The notes below the pieces were generated by a model, which did not search any database, was not told where the DNA came from, and worked only from the letters and a program-made list of their open reading frames with translations. The position numbers were made by a program, and so were the translations under genes. 64,000 nt of DNA from Candidatus Dadabacteria bacterium (GTDB lineage Bacteria; Desulfobacterota_D; UBA1144; Nemesobacterales; Nemesobacteraceae): positions 1 through 64,000 of the forward strand of contig JAPPFE010000001.1 of assembly GCA_028823955.1 (NCBI GenBank), written 5' to 3'. Below are positions 1 to 9,071 of the stretch, piece by piece. Position 1 is the stretch's first letter; each line of letters begins with the position of its first letter.

Positions 1-104
1 CCGGCATACATATAAAAAGGGCCGAGCAGCCCCTCGATTGCGTCGTTATGGGTTCTGGAAAAGCTCTCGAAGATATAGATCTTCTAACCTCCGTCGCTAT
101 ATAA
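1..104 (+). CDS. mreB: Rod-shape protein MreB, C-terminal end (partial)
   Basis: The first 104 bases hold the last 33 codons of an open frame (frame starting at base 3) that ends in TAA at 102-104. The peptide contains PLDCVVMGSGKALED, which matches the end of the actin fold in MreB (family pattern: PL-x-CVA-x-G-x-GKALE). MreB forms membrane-associated filaments that direct lateral wall synthesis. Only the C-terminus is in the window. Its position directly before mreC, mreD, mrdA and rodA is the classic rod-shape gene order and makes the call secure despite the short fragment. About 224 bases separate it from mreC; I see no gene in that gap and no promoter I would defend. Confidence 0.85.
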   Translation, partial: GIHIKRAEQPLDCVVMGSGKALEDIDLLTSVAI

Positions 105-328
105 TTATAGAAAACCTGTGATATCAGGCAGATTCCGTTCTCACAATCAGCCTTCAAGACGGACTGCCCCTTGCAACCTGAATTGTTTTGTGTTACAGTA
201 TTTAGCAACGGTTTTTTGTTTTAGTATCCCGTAACCTCTTGCAATGGCTGTCATTATAACGTGGACGTGATTCTTTCCGCCACTTATGAGAATCGAAATT
301 AAGTATTTCCGACCGGAAGGGAAACTTA

Positions 329-1135
329 ATGAAGAAGTTTTTTAGCAAAAATCAGCTATTTCTGTCCTTTATCCTCATAATTGCTCTAATTCATCTATTG
401 CCTGTCACTTTTGACCTGGCAAAGAAAGAAAATAATTACACAACAAAGTTGATGCTTAGCGTTAACTACGGCTCCGGCGCTTTCGCAAACTACGTTAAAG
501 ATGGCGTGAGATACTACTGGGACCATTATATCGACCTCGTCGATACAAGCGTTGAAAATTCCCGCCTGAAAGCAAAGCTACAGGAAATGGAAGCACAAGA
601 GTTGATGCTAACGGAAATAAGACTTGAGAATGAAAGGTTAAGAAGTCTTCTTAACTACAGAAGTTCCTTTAAGGGAGAAGTGGTGGGAGCAAGGGTCATA
701 GGGAGCAGTCCTTCGCTGGTGGGGCCTGGCTTCCTTATAATAGACAAAGGATCGTCTTCCGGGATAAATGAGGGGGCCCCGGTGCTTAACAACGTCAGGG
801 CCATAGGAACCGTGCACTCGGTAAATGAAAAAACCTCCTTGGTAATGCTAATGACGAATCCCTCAAGTGTGGCGGATGCACTTGTACAAAGGAGCCGTGC
901 ACGAGGCATAGTTGCCGGAGCGGGAAACCATTACGTTATGAAGTACATTGAGCAAGAGGAAGATATTATAGTCGGAGACAAGATCATATCATCCGGAAAA
1001 GACAATGTTTTCCCAAAAAATATTGTTATAGGAACCGTAATAAGAATTGAGCCGGACAAAGGACTTCAAAAGGCCATCATAAAACCGGTAATCGATGTGA
1101 GCAGGGTTGAAGAGGTGCTCATACATCTCAATTAG
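329..1135 (+). CDS. mreC: Rod-shape-determining protein MreC
   Basis: MreC, 268 aa, is the periplasmic scaffold that links MreB and MreD to PBP2 and RodA in the elongasome. One N-terminal membrane anchor (about residues 8-26) is followed by a coiled-coil stretch (about 70-108, ENERLRSLLNYR) and the beta-rich MreC core (VVGARVIGSSPS, GPGFLIIDKGSSSGINEGAPV, IVVGDKIISSG-like segments), which is the family layout at the usual length. The purine-rich GGAAGGG lies just upstream of ATG 329. It follows mreB and precedes mreD, consistent with one rod-shape operon. Confidence 0.95.
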   Translation: MKKFFSKNQLFLSFILIIALIHLLPVTFDLAKKENNYTTKLMLSVNYGSGAFANYVKDGVRYYWDHYIDLVDTSVENSRLKAKLQEMEAQELMLTEIRLENERLRSLLNYRSSFKGEVVGARVIGSSPSLVGPGFLIIDKGSSSGINEGAPVLNNVRAIGTVHSVNEKTSLVMLMTNPSSVADALVQRSRARGIVAGAGNHYVMKYIEQEEDIIVGDKIISSGKDNVFPKNIVIGTVIRIEPDKGLQKAIIKPVIDVSRVEEVLIHLN

Positions 1136-1162
1136 CTCTCCCCAACTGGACCCAGTTGGAAT

Positions 1163-1669
1163 ATGATGAGAATAAACTTCTCTTTTCTTTTCTATCTACT
1201 CTGCTCTTTTCTTTTCATCATTATCCAGACGTCGGTAATCTCGACATCTTCTCTGGGCAAATTCACCCCCGATCTCAATCTGATCTTAATAATATGTTTG
1301 GCAATCAGAACCGAAATACCTTATCTGTTCACACTTGCCATGCTGAACGGGGTTTTAATGGATGTCTTTTCGGCCGGAGCTTTGGGGCTCCATACGATCA
1401 CAAGATTCGCCGTGTTTCTTACTCTGCGAGTGGGCATGCACAATCTTAATTACGACCGCAACAACCTCTTTTTCCTACCTCTGACGCTTTTTATAGGGAC
1501 CCTGCTCATGCACTTGCTGCTACTGGTACTGCTTCTGTTGAGACAAGACAGCGGACAGGCGGCATTTCTCAGTGTTGAGCTAGCTTTTTATCAGGCTATC
1601 ATTAATACAGTGGTCGGCGTTCCGATAATAATGCTTCTGAGAAAACTGGATGGGATTCCTAAAACATAG
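1163..1669 (+). CDS. mreD: Rod-shape-determining protein MreD
   Basis: MreD, 168 aa, is a small polytopic inner-membrane protein of the elongasome. The sequence is almost entirely hydrophobic, with about five predicted membrane segments. It carries the family-like stretch TPDLNLILIICLAIRTEIP near residues 34-52, followed by a GVLMDVFSAGALGLH segment typical of MreD (G-x-x-x-D near a helix end). The start ATG at 1163 has an adjacent ATG at 1166, so the first residue is uncertain by one codon. The 3' end overlaps mrdA by 20 bp, which suggests coupled translation in the mreC-mreD-mrdA-rodA operon. Confidence 0.93.
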   Translation: MMRINFSFLFYLLCSFLFIIIQTSVISTSSLGKFTPDLNLILIICLAIRTEIPYLFTLAMLNGVLMDVFSAGALGLHTITRFAVFLTLRVGMHNLNYDRNNLFFLPLTLFIGTLLMHLLLLVLLLLRQDSGQAAFLSVELAFYQAIINTVVGVPIIMLLRKLDGIPKT

Positions 1670-3455
1670 ATTCACAATAGCCTCATCCCTAATCGTGCTG
1701 TTTTTTGTCGTCTTCTCGGGAAGGTTGTTCTACCTCCAGATATACAAGGGCGAGGAATACAGAAATTTTTCGGAAAGAAATATCCTGAGGGCACTTGAAC
1801 TTCCTGCGCCCAGAGGACGGATTTTCGATAGAAACGGCGAAAAAATTCTCTATAACAAACCGTCTTTTAACATACGAGTATTTCCGAGAGAAATAACGGA
1901 TGTCGAGGAACTCGCAGAAAAACTTGCGGAGATAATAAACGTTCCAGAGAAAAAACTCCTGGAAAAACTTCGGAAAATAGAAACTCTCCAAAGCTTCTAT
2001 CCCGTTACAATCGCCAAGGACATAAGCAGAGAGGAGCTTCTTCTGGTCGAGAAAAACAAGGAAACGCTAGAGGGCATATTTCTTGAAGTGGGGCACAAGA
2101 GATTCTATCCGCATGGAGAGGCAGCCGCCGTCCTTCTGGGATACACGGGAATCGCCGACGCAAAAGAGGTAAGAACCTACGGTCGGATCAAGGCGGGAAA
2201 CGAACTCGGAAAAATGGGTGTCGAAAAGGTCTTTGACAGCGAACTCAGAGGAACAAACGGTCTTGAATACGTCATGGTAAACGCACACGGAAAGGTGATC
2301 TCAGACTCTGTTGCCACACTATTGCCAGCTCGCAAGAACAGGGAAATGGTCCAGGGAAAAGATATCCACCTCACCATTGACGCGCAACTGCAGCAGTTCG
2401 CCTATGACGCTTTGGGTAAAGAGAAAGGGGCCATAGTCGCGATGGACGTAAAAAGCGGAGAGATTCTGGCGATGGTAAGTCGTCCATCCTATCGTCCCGA
2501 GCACATCTCGAAGGAGCTTTCTCCTGAGGAAAGAAGAAAAACAAAAAAGAAAAAATCTTTTTCCCTTCTAAATCGCTCAACCCAAGGAACCTACCCACCC
2601 GGGTCAGTACTCAAAATAATCACGGCCTTTGCGTTGCTAGAGGAAAAAACTGCTGATCCGAAGTCGTCCGTACACTGCCCGGGTCATTACTTCATAAACA
2701 AGAAACGTTTTAACTGCTGGCGCGAAGAAGGCCATGGGGATATGAACCTCTACAAAGCAATTGTCGAATCGTGTGACGTATACTTCTACAAACTTTCCCA
2801 GAAGCTTGGTGTTGACGGCCTTTACCCCTACATGAAGAAATTCGGACTTGGAGAAAGAACCGGCATAGCGCTGCCCGAGAAACGGGGAGTGAACCCATCC
2901 AAGGCATGGAAAAGAAAGCATCTGAAAGAACCTTGGTACCCAGGTGAAACTGCAATCCTGGCAATAGGTCAGGGATACGTTACCGCAACCCCTCTTCAGA
3001 TAAGTGTTATGACTTCAGCAATAGCAAACGGAGGCATTGTAGTCAAACCGAAGATAAGAAAAACGGATGAGAAAAAACCACTGCGGATAACCGGGGGAGG
3101 TCAGCGCCTTGACGCAAAGTCAGTATCTTTTCTGAAAAAAGCACTTTACGGTGCCGTAAACGAACACCGGGGCACCGGGATTTACGCAAGATCAAAAATC
3201 ACGTCCGTTTCGGGTAAGACGGGTACGGCTCAGGTCGTGTCGGCAAAATTCGAGTCGACCGAAAAACGGTTTCAGGATCACGCCTGGTTCACATCCTACG
3301 CACCGTCGGATTCGGCGGAGATATCCGTAACCGTCCTCGTTGAGAACGGGGGAAGCGGAAGCGTGGCCGCGGCCCCGATAGCAAAAAAAATCATTGAAAC
3401 CTATTTCAAACTCAAGAAGGAACGAGATGAAGTTCGAATTGCCATATCTGAGTAG
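1650..3455 (+). CDS. mrdA: Penicillin-binding protein 2 (elongation transpeptidase)
   Basis: PBP2, 601 aa, is the class B transpeptidase that crosslinks lateral peptidoglycan with RodA. An N-terminal membrane anchor (about 10-28) precedes the dimerisation domain with the characteristic PRGRIFDRNGEKILYN. The transpeptidase domain shows S319-V-L-K322 (acyl-serine SxxK), an SCD motif in the place of SxN, and K523-T-G-T with the following AQ. The GTYPPGS context is that of PBP2 rather than PBP3. The start overlaps mreD, and the end overlaps rodA by 29 bp. All catalytic motifs are present. Confidence 0.97.
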   Translation: MGFLKHRFTIASSLIVLFFVVFSGRLFYLQIYKGEEYRNFSERNILRALELPAPRGRIFDRNGEKILYNKPSFNIRVFPREITDVEELAEKLAEIINVPEKKLLEKLRKIETLQSFYPVTIAKDISREELLLVEKNKETLEGIFLEVGHKRFYPHGEAAAVLLGYTGIADAKEVRTYGRIKAGNELGKMGVEKVFDSELRGTNGLEYVMVNAHGKVISDSVATLLPARKNREMVQGKDIHLTIDAQLQQFAYDALGKEKGAIVAMDVKSGEILAMVSRPSYRPEHISKELSPEERRKTKKKKSFSLLNRSTQGTYPPGSVLKIITAFALLEEKTADPKSSVHCPGHYFINKKRFNCWREEGHGDMNLYKAIVESCDVYFYKLSQKLGVDGLYPYMKKFGLGERTGIALPEKRGVNPSKAWKRKHLKEPWYPGETAILAIGQGYVTATPLQISVMTSAIANGGIVVKPKIRKTDEKKPLRITGGGQRLDAKSVSFLKKALYGAVNEHRGTGIYARSKITSVSGKTGTAQVVSAKFESTEKRFQDHAWFTSYAPSDSAEISVTVLVENGGSGSVAAAPIAKKIIETYFKLKKERDEVRIAISE

Positions 3456-4509
3456 CTACTCCTGGCTGTTGCTGCTGACCGCTTTGCTTTGCTTAGCGGG
3501 GCTCATGAATCTCTACAGCGTCTCGCTGTTGGCCGGCTTGGGTGCATTCAAGAAACAACTCGTATGGGTTTTCGCGGGACTTTTGACTGTGGCGGTCATC
3601 AGTCGCTTAAGACCCCATACGCTGGAAAACCACTCGGTTACTTTCTACCTGTTCTTCCTCGCGTTGCTGGGGCTACTTTTCGTATTCGGAAAAACGGTAT
3701 CGGGGTCCAGAAGCTGGTTCCAGATAGGTCCGGTCTCCGTTCAACCCTCCGAATTTATTAAAATCGGCATAATAATGATGCTTGCCAATTACTACGCAAA
3801 TGATGTGGCCGCAAAGGAAAATTACAATTCGGTGGAACTCCTCAAGCCTCTGGCTCTTTTGCTTGTTCCCACCGCAGCAGTAATTGCCCAGCCCGACATG
3901 GGAACCGCAATTACCATTCTTCTCATAGGTTCAAGCATCATTTTGCTTATGGGAATCAGCAGAAAAGCGCTGCTTAAAATAATAATCATAGCGCTGATAT
4001 CCATCGTGCCGGCCTGGCATCTTCTGATCAAGGACTACCAGAAGGAGAGAATATATTCCTTCATGGACACTTCCACCGACCCTTTTGGTGTAAGCTACAA
4101 CTCGATTCAGTCCCAGATTGCGATAGGTTCCGGCATGGGTTTCGGAAAAGGTTTTTCTCTGGGTTCGCAGTCCAACCTGAATTTTCTTCCCGCACACCAT
4201 ACAGATTTCGCATTTTCGGTGATTTCCGAGGAATGGGGATTCCGGGGGTCAGTGTTCATACTTCTTCTGTATTTCTCCATAATTCTTTTTATTCTTAGAA
4301 TCGCAACATCCCTAGAAGACCGCTTTGCAATGATCGCATGCTTTGGAATCGCGGCTATGCTCTTCTGGCACGCCGTGATAAATATCGCTATGGTAACGGG
4401 ACTTATGCCGATCATCGGCACTCCTCTTTTCTTTATCAGTTACGGCGGTTCTTCAACCCTCACTGCCTTCATCGGAATCGGTATAGTTCTTTGCCTGAGA
4501 AGAAAATAA
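3427..4509 (+). CDS. rodA: Peptidoglycan glycosyltransferase RodA (SEDS)
   Basis: RodA, 360 aa, polymerises lipid II glycan in the elongasome with PBP2. It has about ten membrane helices and SEDS family signatures: GSRSWFQIGPVSVQPSEF, QPDMGTA, FLPAHHTDFAFSVISEEWG and the late FFISYGGSS. I place the start at ATG 3427 because AAGAAGGAAC lies a few bases upstream and the protein then begins MKFELPYLSSY. An upstream in-frame TTG at 3394 would add 11 residues but lacks a ribosome site. The gene overlaps the end of mrdA by 29 bp and closes the rod-shape operon. Confidence 0.95.
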   Translation: MKFELPYLSSYSWLLLLTALLCLAGLMNLYSVSLLAGLGAFKKQLVWVFAGLLTVAVISRLRPHTLENHSVTFYLFFLALLGLLFVFGKTVSGSRSWFQIGPVSVQPSEFIKIGIIMMLANYYANDVAAKENYNSVELLKPLALLLVPTAAVIAQPDMGTAITILLIGSSIILLMGISRKALLKIIIIALISIVPAWHLLIKDYQKERIYSFMDTSTDPFGVSYNSIQSQIAIGSGMGFGKGFSLGSQSNLNFLPAHHTDFAFSVISEEWGFRGSVFILLLYFSIILFILRIATSLEDRFAMIACFGIAAMLFWHAVINIAMVTGLMPIIGTPLFFISYGGSSTLTAFIGIGIVLCLRRK

Positions 4510-4551
4510 ACAGAGCCCGAAAACCCAAATAAGCGTAAAGAAAACGAATTC

Positions 4552-4579
4552 TTGACAGAGAATTAACATCAGATAGAAT
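4552..4579 (+). promoter_or_regulatory. Sigma70-type promoter for the oxidase operon
   Basis: TTGACA at 4552-4557 and TAGAAT at 4574-4579 are separated by 16 bp, a near-consensus housekeeping promoter. It lies in the 170-bp gap after rodA and faces the SCO1-cox genes, leaving a leader of roughly 95 nt before ATG 4680. The leader contains a purine/pyrimidine-rich segment that may fold back on itself. Confidence 0.7.
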
Positions 4580-4679
4580 CTACGCCTATTTGAGGCGCGG
4601 GAAAGGGAAAATTCCTCTCCCCTGAGTCCTCCAAACAATTATTTTCATTTAAAAAAACAGCCAAAAAACGGCTCCTTTC

Positions 4680-5498
4680 ATGTGGAGGTTCTTCATTTTT
4701 CTCAGTGTTATGTATCTCTCAAGCACGGTTCCGGCTTTCTTCACATCGGACGTTCAGGCGCTTTCTAACGTAAACGACGTAGAAGAAATAGGTTTTGATG
4801 AGAAACTTGCGTCTTCCATAGATCTTGACACTGAATTTCGCGGGGAAAGCGGAGAAGCGGTAAGTATTTCCTCTTTTTTCGGGCAAAAAAAACCGGTGGT
4901 TCTGAGTCTCGCCTACTTCACATGCCCAAGACTCTGTCTTCTTGGGACAGACGGAGTTCTGGAAGCCATAAACCAGATGGATGCCTTCAGGCCGGGAAAG
5001 GACTACACCGTGGTGACCGTAAGCTTTGACCCGGAAGAACCCCTTGATGTTATCAGCGAGAAATCCGCAAGATACAAAAAAGCACTTGCGGGCGGGGCTG
5101 AAGAGGCCAAAAACTGGCACTTTCTAACAGCGACTGCAGAAAACATACTGAGGCTTACCGATTCAGTGGGATTCCGTTTCAAAAAAGACGGCGAGGAGTT
5201 CGCTCACCCTTCGGGAATAGTCATACTCACGCCGGATGGGACAATCTCACGATACCTCTACGGAGTTCAGTATGATCCCCGTAACTTCAAGTTATCTCTA
5301 ATAGAGGCTTCCGAGGGAAAGATAGGTTCCTCGGAACTGCTTAATAAAGTGCTTATGTTCTGTTATCAGTTTGACCCTGTGGGGAAAAGATATGCGCTTG
5401 CCGCTCTTAACGTCGTCAAGGCAGGAGGAATGGTAACCCTTACGGTTCTCGTAGCGTTTCTCTGCCTGATGTGGAGAAGAGAAAGAAAAACCCATTAA
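4680..5498 (+). CDS. SCO1/SenC family copper chaperone
   Basis: This 272-aa protein is a thioredoxin-fold copper chaperone that metallates the CuA site of cytochrome oxidase subunit II. An N-terminal signal or anchor (residues 1-29) precedes the SCO fold, which has the copper-binding C82-P-R-L-C86 and the distal H176 (FAHPSG). A C-terminal hydrophobic helix (about 244-264) followed by RRERK would tether it to the membrane, a layout common in SCO proteins located in cox operons. No ribosome site precedes ATG 4680. A GGAGG inside the first codons and a second ATG at 4710 leave the exact start open, but the full-length N-terminus makes the better signal sequence. It leads the oxidase operon. Confidence 0.92.
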   Translation: MWRFFIFLSVMYLSSTVPAFFTSDVQALSNVNDVEEIGFDEKLASSIDLDTEFRGESGEAVSISSFFGQKKPVVLSLAYFTCPRLCLLGTDGVLEAINQMDAFRPGKDYTVVTVSFDPEEPLDVISEKSARYKKALAGGAEEAKNWHFLTATAENILRLTDSVGFRFKKDGEEFAHPSGIVILTPDGTISRYLYGVQYDPRNFKLSLIEASEGKIGSSELLNKVLMFCYQFDPVGKRYALAALNVVKAGGMVTLTVLVAFLCLMWRRERKTH

Positions 5499-5523
5499 TT
5501 ATTGCGGAGGTTGTAAATCATAA

Positions 5524-6471
5524 ATGTCCACCTGGATACCGGAATCAGCTTCAAATCTCGCAGCAAGCGTTGATAACATAACGCTGTTCGTAACAATCGT
5601 ATCAGTATTTTTCTTCGTCCTGATTTCGGCCGTACTCGTAGCCTTCTCAATCAAGTACAGGCGGAAAAGCGAAGATCAGGAAACCGCCTACATAACTCAC
5701 AACCCGGTCATTGAAACCATCTGGACCATAATCCCGACCATACTGCTCATGGTCATCTTCGCATGGGGATGGATAGCTTTCAAGGAACTTCGCAATCCGC
5801 CTCCAGAAGCGATCGAAGTTAACGTCGTGGCAAAGCAGTGGCTTTGGGAATTCGAGTATTTCACCGGAAAAAAATCGCTGAATGAACTCTTCGTGCAGCA
5901 GAACAAGCCCGTAAGGCTCATAATGAGATCAGAGGACGTTATTCACAGCTTCTTCGTTCCGCAGTTCCGAGTAAAACAGGATATTCTTCCGGGCAGCTAC
6001 CAGCAGCTCTGGTTCACCCCGACCAAGGTCGGCACCTTTGATCTTCTGTGCGCGGAATACTGTGGTTCCGGGCACTCGCAAATGCTTGCGACAGTAAAAG
6101 TCCTGAGCCCAGAAGCATTCGCAAGATGGGAAAAAGGAGACGAACTTGAAGACGGAGCCGCTCTGGCGGCAATCAGCGTGTCCCCGGCGGAGAGAGGAAA
6201 AGAACTACATTCCCAGAGGGGCTGCCTTGCGTGCCACAGCATAGACGGCAAGGAAGTCATAGGGCCAACTTTCAAAAACCTTTACGGGAAAACAGAAAAA
6301 CTTGCAGACGGTTCATCGGTTCTTGTAGACGAGAACTATATCAGAGAATCAATTTATGAACCCCAGGCAAAAATGGTAGAGGGCTACCCGCCAACGATGC
6401 CTTCGTTCAAAGGTATACTGTCTGAGGATGAAGTAACCGCCCTTATCGAGTATATAAAGACGTTGAAGTAG
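5524..6471 (+). CDS. ctaC: Cytochrome c oxidase subunit II with fused cytochrome c (caa3 type)
   Basis: Subunit II, 315 aa, accepts electrons at the dinuclear CuA centre. Two N-terminal membrane helices (about 22-44 and 66-86) are followed by the cupredoxin domain with H141, C176, C180, H184 and M187 (CAEYCGSGHSQM). A C-terminal cytochrome c domain follows, with the heme site C234-L-A-C-H238 and the axial candidate M292 (TMPSF). The fusion defines caa3-type oxidases that take electrons from a small donor without a separate soluble cytochrome c. All CuA ligands are present. GCGGAGG lies upstream of the start. Confidence 0.96.
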   Translation: MSTWIPESASNLAASVDNITLFVTIVSVFFFVLISAVLVAFSIKYRRKSEDQETAYITHNPVIETIWTIIPTILLMVIFAWGWIAFKELRNPPPEAIEVNVVAKQWLWEFEYFTGKKSLNELFVQQNKPVRLIMRSEDVIHSFFVPQFRVKQDILPGSYQQLWFTPTKVGTFDLLCAEYCGSGHSQMLATVKVLSPEAFARWEKGDELEDGAALAAISVSPAERGKELHSQRGCLACHSIDGKEVIGPTFKNLYGKTEKLADGSSVLVDENYIRESIYEPQAKMVEGYPPTMPSFKGILSEDEVTALIEYIKTLK

Positions 6472-6490
6472 CAATATCAAGGAGAAAAAG

Positions 6491-8119
6491 ATGGCAAACG
6501 GAGTCATGACTCAAACCCAGCATATACCGTATTTAGCCCAGAAAGGTTTAAAGTCGTGGATTTTGACAACGGATCACAAACGCATCGGGATCCTTTATCT
6601 TGTTACGATCTCGTTTTTCTTCATGATCGCCGGCCTGGCGGCCCTGGGAATGAGATACGAGCTTATGACTCCCGAGCTTGACTTCTTCAGAACCGCAACA
6701 GAGTACAATGTAGCGTTCACGCTTCACGGTTCCCTGATGGTTTTCTTCTTCATCGTCCCGGGAATCGCGGCGAGTTTCGGCAATTTCCTGATACCGCTAA
6801 TGATCGGGGCCAGGGACGTGGCGTTTCCCAGAATAAACCTGCTGAGTTTCTGGATATATCTTGTCGGAACGGCAATACTGCTTTCCGCGCTTGCCCAACC
6901 GGCTGACACGGGCTGGACATTCTACACTCCCTACAGCATTCAGACGGGCACCAAGGTAATAATGATAACCTTGGGAGTCTTCGTCCTCGGGTTCTCATCG
7001 ATTCTCACCGGAATGAACTTCATAGTGACCATCCACAAGCTTCGAGCGCCTGGAATGACGTGGTCAAGACTGCCGCTTTTCATATGGGCATCCTACGCGA
7101 CCGCCATATTGCAGTTGCTCGCAACGCCGGTTGTGGGAATCACGCTTCTTCTGCTTATAGCGGAGAGAGCGTTTGACATAGGCTTTTTTGATCCGGCCAA
7201 GGGAGGGGACCCCATACTCTTCCAGAACTTCTTCTGGTTCTACTCCCATCCCGCCGTCTACATAATGGTTATTCCCGCCTTCGGAATTATCTCCGAGATA
7301 ATCCCCGTCTTCGCGAGAAAACCCATCTTCGGATACAAGGCAATCGCGTATTCAAGCTTCGCGATTGCGATAATAAGCTTCTTCGTCTGGCTGCATCACA
7401 TGTTCGTAAGCGGCATATCGGAAACGGCAGCGGCAATATTCTCATTCCTGACCATGCTTGTCGCCATCCCGACAGCCGTAAAAGTATTTAACTGGACCGC
7501 AACTCTGTACAAGGGATCAATAGACTTTCACTCATCCATGTTATACGCACTGTCATTCATAGTGCTTTTCACGGTTGGGGGACTGACTGGAGTTTATCTG
7601 GGAGCCTTGGCCGTTGACGTGCATCTGCACGACACGTACTTCATAGTAGCTCACATGCACTACGTAATGATAGGAGGAACAGTGATGGGATTTTTCGGGG
7701 CCCTTCACTTCTGGTATCAGAAATGGTTCGGAAAGGTATTCGATGAACTGACCGCAAAAGTCGCGTGGTTCCTGATTTTTGTAGGATTCAACGTAACGTT
7801 TTTCCCGCAGTTTTTCATGGGCTTCCAGGGGATGCCCAGAAGGTATGCGACATATCCTGAAGAGTACATATCCTATCATTCCCTTTCGACCTACGGATCA
7901 TGGATACTCGGGCTCGGGATTTTAATAATGACCGTGAATCTGCTTATACCGCTCTGGAAAAAAGGACGGCCCGAATCGTCAAATCCCTACGGCTCCCTTT
8001 CTCTTGAGTGGCAGGTTCCTTCCCCGCCGCCACATGAGAATTTTGACGAAATACCAACTGTAACTGACTGGACTTACTCTTACGGGAAAAATAGATCGGA
8101 GGCTAACGCAAAAAAATGA
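6491..8119 (+). CDS. ctaD: Cytochrome c oxidase subunit I (heme-copper oxidase, A2 type)
   Basis: Subunit I, 542 aa with about twelve helices, carries low-spin heme a and the heme a3-CuB site where oxygen is reduced. The active-site helix reads Y251-S-H-P-A-V-Y257: the CuB ligand His and the crosslinking Tyr are present, but the helix VI glutamate of HPEVY (A1 oxidases) is Ala and is preceded by Tyr-Ser. That YSHPxVY pattern is the mark of A2 oxidases such as the Rhodothermus and Thermus caa3 enzymes. The CuB pair WLHHMF and the heme ligand stretch VAHMHYVMIGG are intact. AAGGAG precedes ATG 6491, and the gene overlaps subunit III by 4 bp. Confidence 0.97.
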   Translation: MANGVMTQTQHIPYLAQKGLKSWILTTDHKRIGILYLVTISFFFMIAGLAALGMRYELMTPELDFFRTATEYNVAFTLHGSLMVFFFIVPGIAASFGNFLIPLMIGARDVAFPRINLLSFWIYLVGTAILLSALAQPADTGWTFYTPYSIQTGTKVIMITLGVFVLGFSSILTGMNFIVTIHKLRAPGMTWSRLPLFIWASYATAILQLLATPVVGITLLLLIAERAFDIGFFDPAKGGDPILFQNFFWFYSHPAVYIMVIPAFGIISEIIPVFARKPIFGYKAIAYSSFAIAIISFFVWLHHMFVSGISETAAAIFSFLTMLVAIPTAVKVFNWTATLYKGSIDFHSSMLYALSFIVLFTVGGLTGVYLGALAVDVHLHDTYFIVAHMHYVMIGGTVMGFFGALHFWYQKWFGKVFDELTAKVAWFLIFVGFNVTFFPQFFMGFQGMPRRYATYPEEYISYHSLSTYGSWILGLGILIMTVNLLIPLWKKGRPESSNPYGSLSLEWQVPSPPPHENFDEIPTVTDWTYSYGKNRSEANAKK

Positions 8120-8733
8120 GCAGCACAGTAGAACACGCCGAAAGCCACGCGCACGGACACGGGCTCGGAGACGCCGTAACCCACAACGCGGCTAAATTCG
8201 GGATGTGGCTTTTCCTCGGAACGGAAATTCTTCTTTTCGGGGGACTCTTCGCGGCGTACGCGCTTTTCAGGGCCAAGTTCCCAGATCTTTTCTACGATTC
8301 ACACAAGAAACTGGACGTGACTCTGGGCGCCGTAAACACCATAGTACTCATATTCAGCAGTTTCACAATGGCTCTGGCGGTGTCGGCCTCGCAGAAAAGA
8401 AACAGAAAGTGGCTGATGATACTGCTTTCCGTAACTTTCATATGCGGAGCGGCTTTCGGGGTAAACAAGTACTTTGAGTACAGCGCCAAGTTTCACCACA
8501 ATATATTTCCCGACACGAACATATTCTTCGCCCTTTACTTCATGATGACCGGACTTCACATGCTCCATGTGTTTGTGGGAATGGGCATAATTTTCGCCCT
8601 GATAATAATGGCCAAGCAGGGAAGATTTAAAGAAGGAAACAGATATACCCCGGTTGAGGTCGGAGGGCTTTACTGGCACCTAGTTGACCTGATCTGGATA
8701 TACCTGTTCCCGCTATTGTATCTAATCGGGTAG
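8116..8733 (+). CDS. ctaE: Cytochrome c oxidase subunit III
   Basis: Subunit III, 205 aa, is a short bacterial form with five predicted helices. It stabilises subunit I and the proton-uptake path. The family motifs GMWLFLGTEILLFGGLF near the N-terminus and MTGLHMLHVFVGM in the second half are present, and the protein ends in the conserved VDLIWIYLFPLLYLIG. A His-rich N-terminus (HAESHAHGHG) precedes the first helix. The ATGA overlap with ctaD implies translational coupling within the oxidase operon. Confidence 0.95.
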   Translation: MSSTVEHAESHAHGHGLGDAVTHNAAKFGMWLFLGTEILLFGGLFAAYALFRAKFPDLFYDSHKKLDVTLGAVNTIVLIFSSFTMALAVSASQKRNRKWLMILLSVTFICGAAFGVNKYFEYSAKFHHNIFPDTNIFFALYFMMTGLHMLHVFVGMGIIFALIIMAKQGRFKEGNRYTPVEVGGLYWHLVDLIWIYLFPLLYLIG

Positions 8734-8746
8734 ACGGAGAGAGAAA

Positions 8747-9055
8747 ATGAGCACACACGATCACACTGAAGAACATCACACCGGCCTTCGGGTATACGCA
8801 GCTGTATGCCTTGCACTGTTCGTCCTGACGGCAGTTACGGTTTACGTCGCGAAGTTCGATTTCGGGGACTTCAATATCGTTGTCGCCATGTTAATAGCGT
8901 CGATAAAAGCATCGATCGTTGCCCTTTATTTCATGCATCTTAAGTTTGAAGACAAGCTTACGTGGATATACGCCTTATATCCTCTCTTCCTGCTTTTCCT
9001 TCTCATCGGGTTCACCATAATGGAAACCTTCACAAGGGTGCCGGTAATAAAGTAG
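8747..9055 (+). CDS. Cytochrome c oxidase subunit IV (prokaryotic, CoxF/CyoD-like)
   Basis: This 102-aa protein has three predicted helices and matches the small fourth subunit of bacterial caa3/aa3 oxidases. Recognisable segments are VCLALFVLTAVTVYVAKF and the conserved ALYFMHLKFEDKLTW near residues 62-76. The N-terminus is His-rich (STHDHTEEHHTGL), as in the preceding subunit III. GGAGAGAG lies just before ATG 8747, and the gene sits 13 bp after ctaE. Its role is assembly or stability of the complex; the assignment rests on size, topology and position as well as the motif. Confidence 0.88.
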   Translation: MSTHDHTEEHHTGLRVYAAVCLALFVLTAVTVYVAKFDFGDFNIVVAMLIASIKASIVALYFMHLKFEDKLTWIYALYPLFLLFLLIGFTIMETFTRVPVIK

Positions 9056-9071
9056 CCATACAAAAACAGGC

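Noticed and set aside
4640-4675. AGCC-AAAAAAC-GGCT as a terminator after rodA
   Set aside because: The stem is only 4 bp and lies downstream of a strong promoter, inside the oxidase leader.
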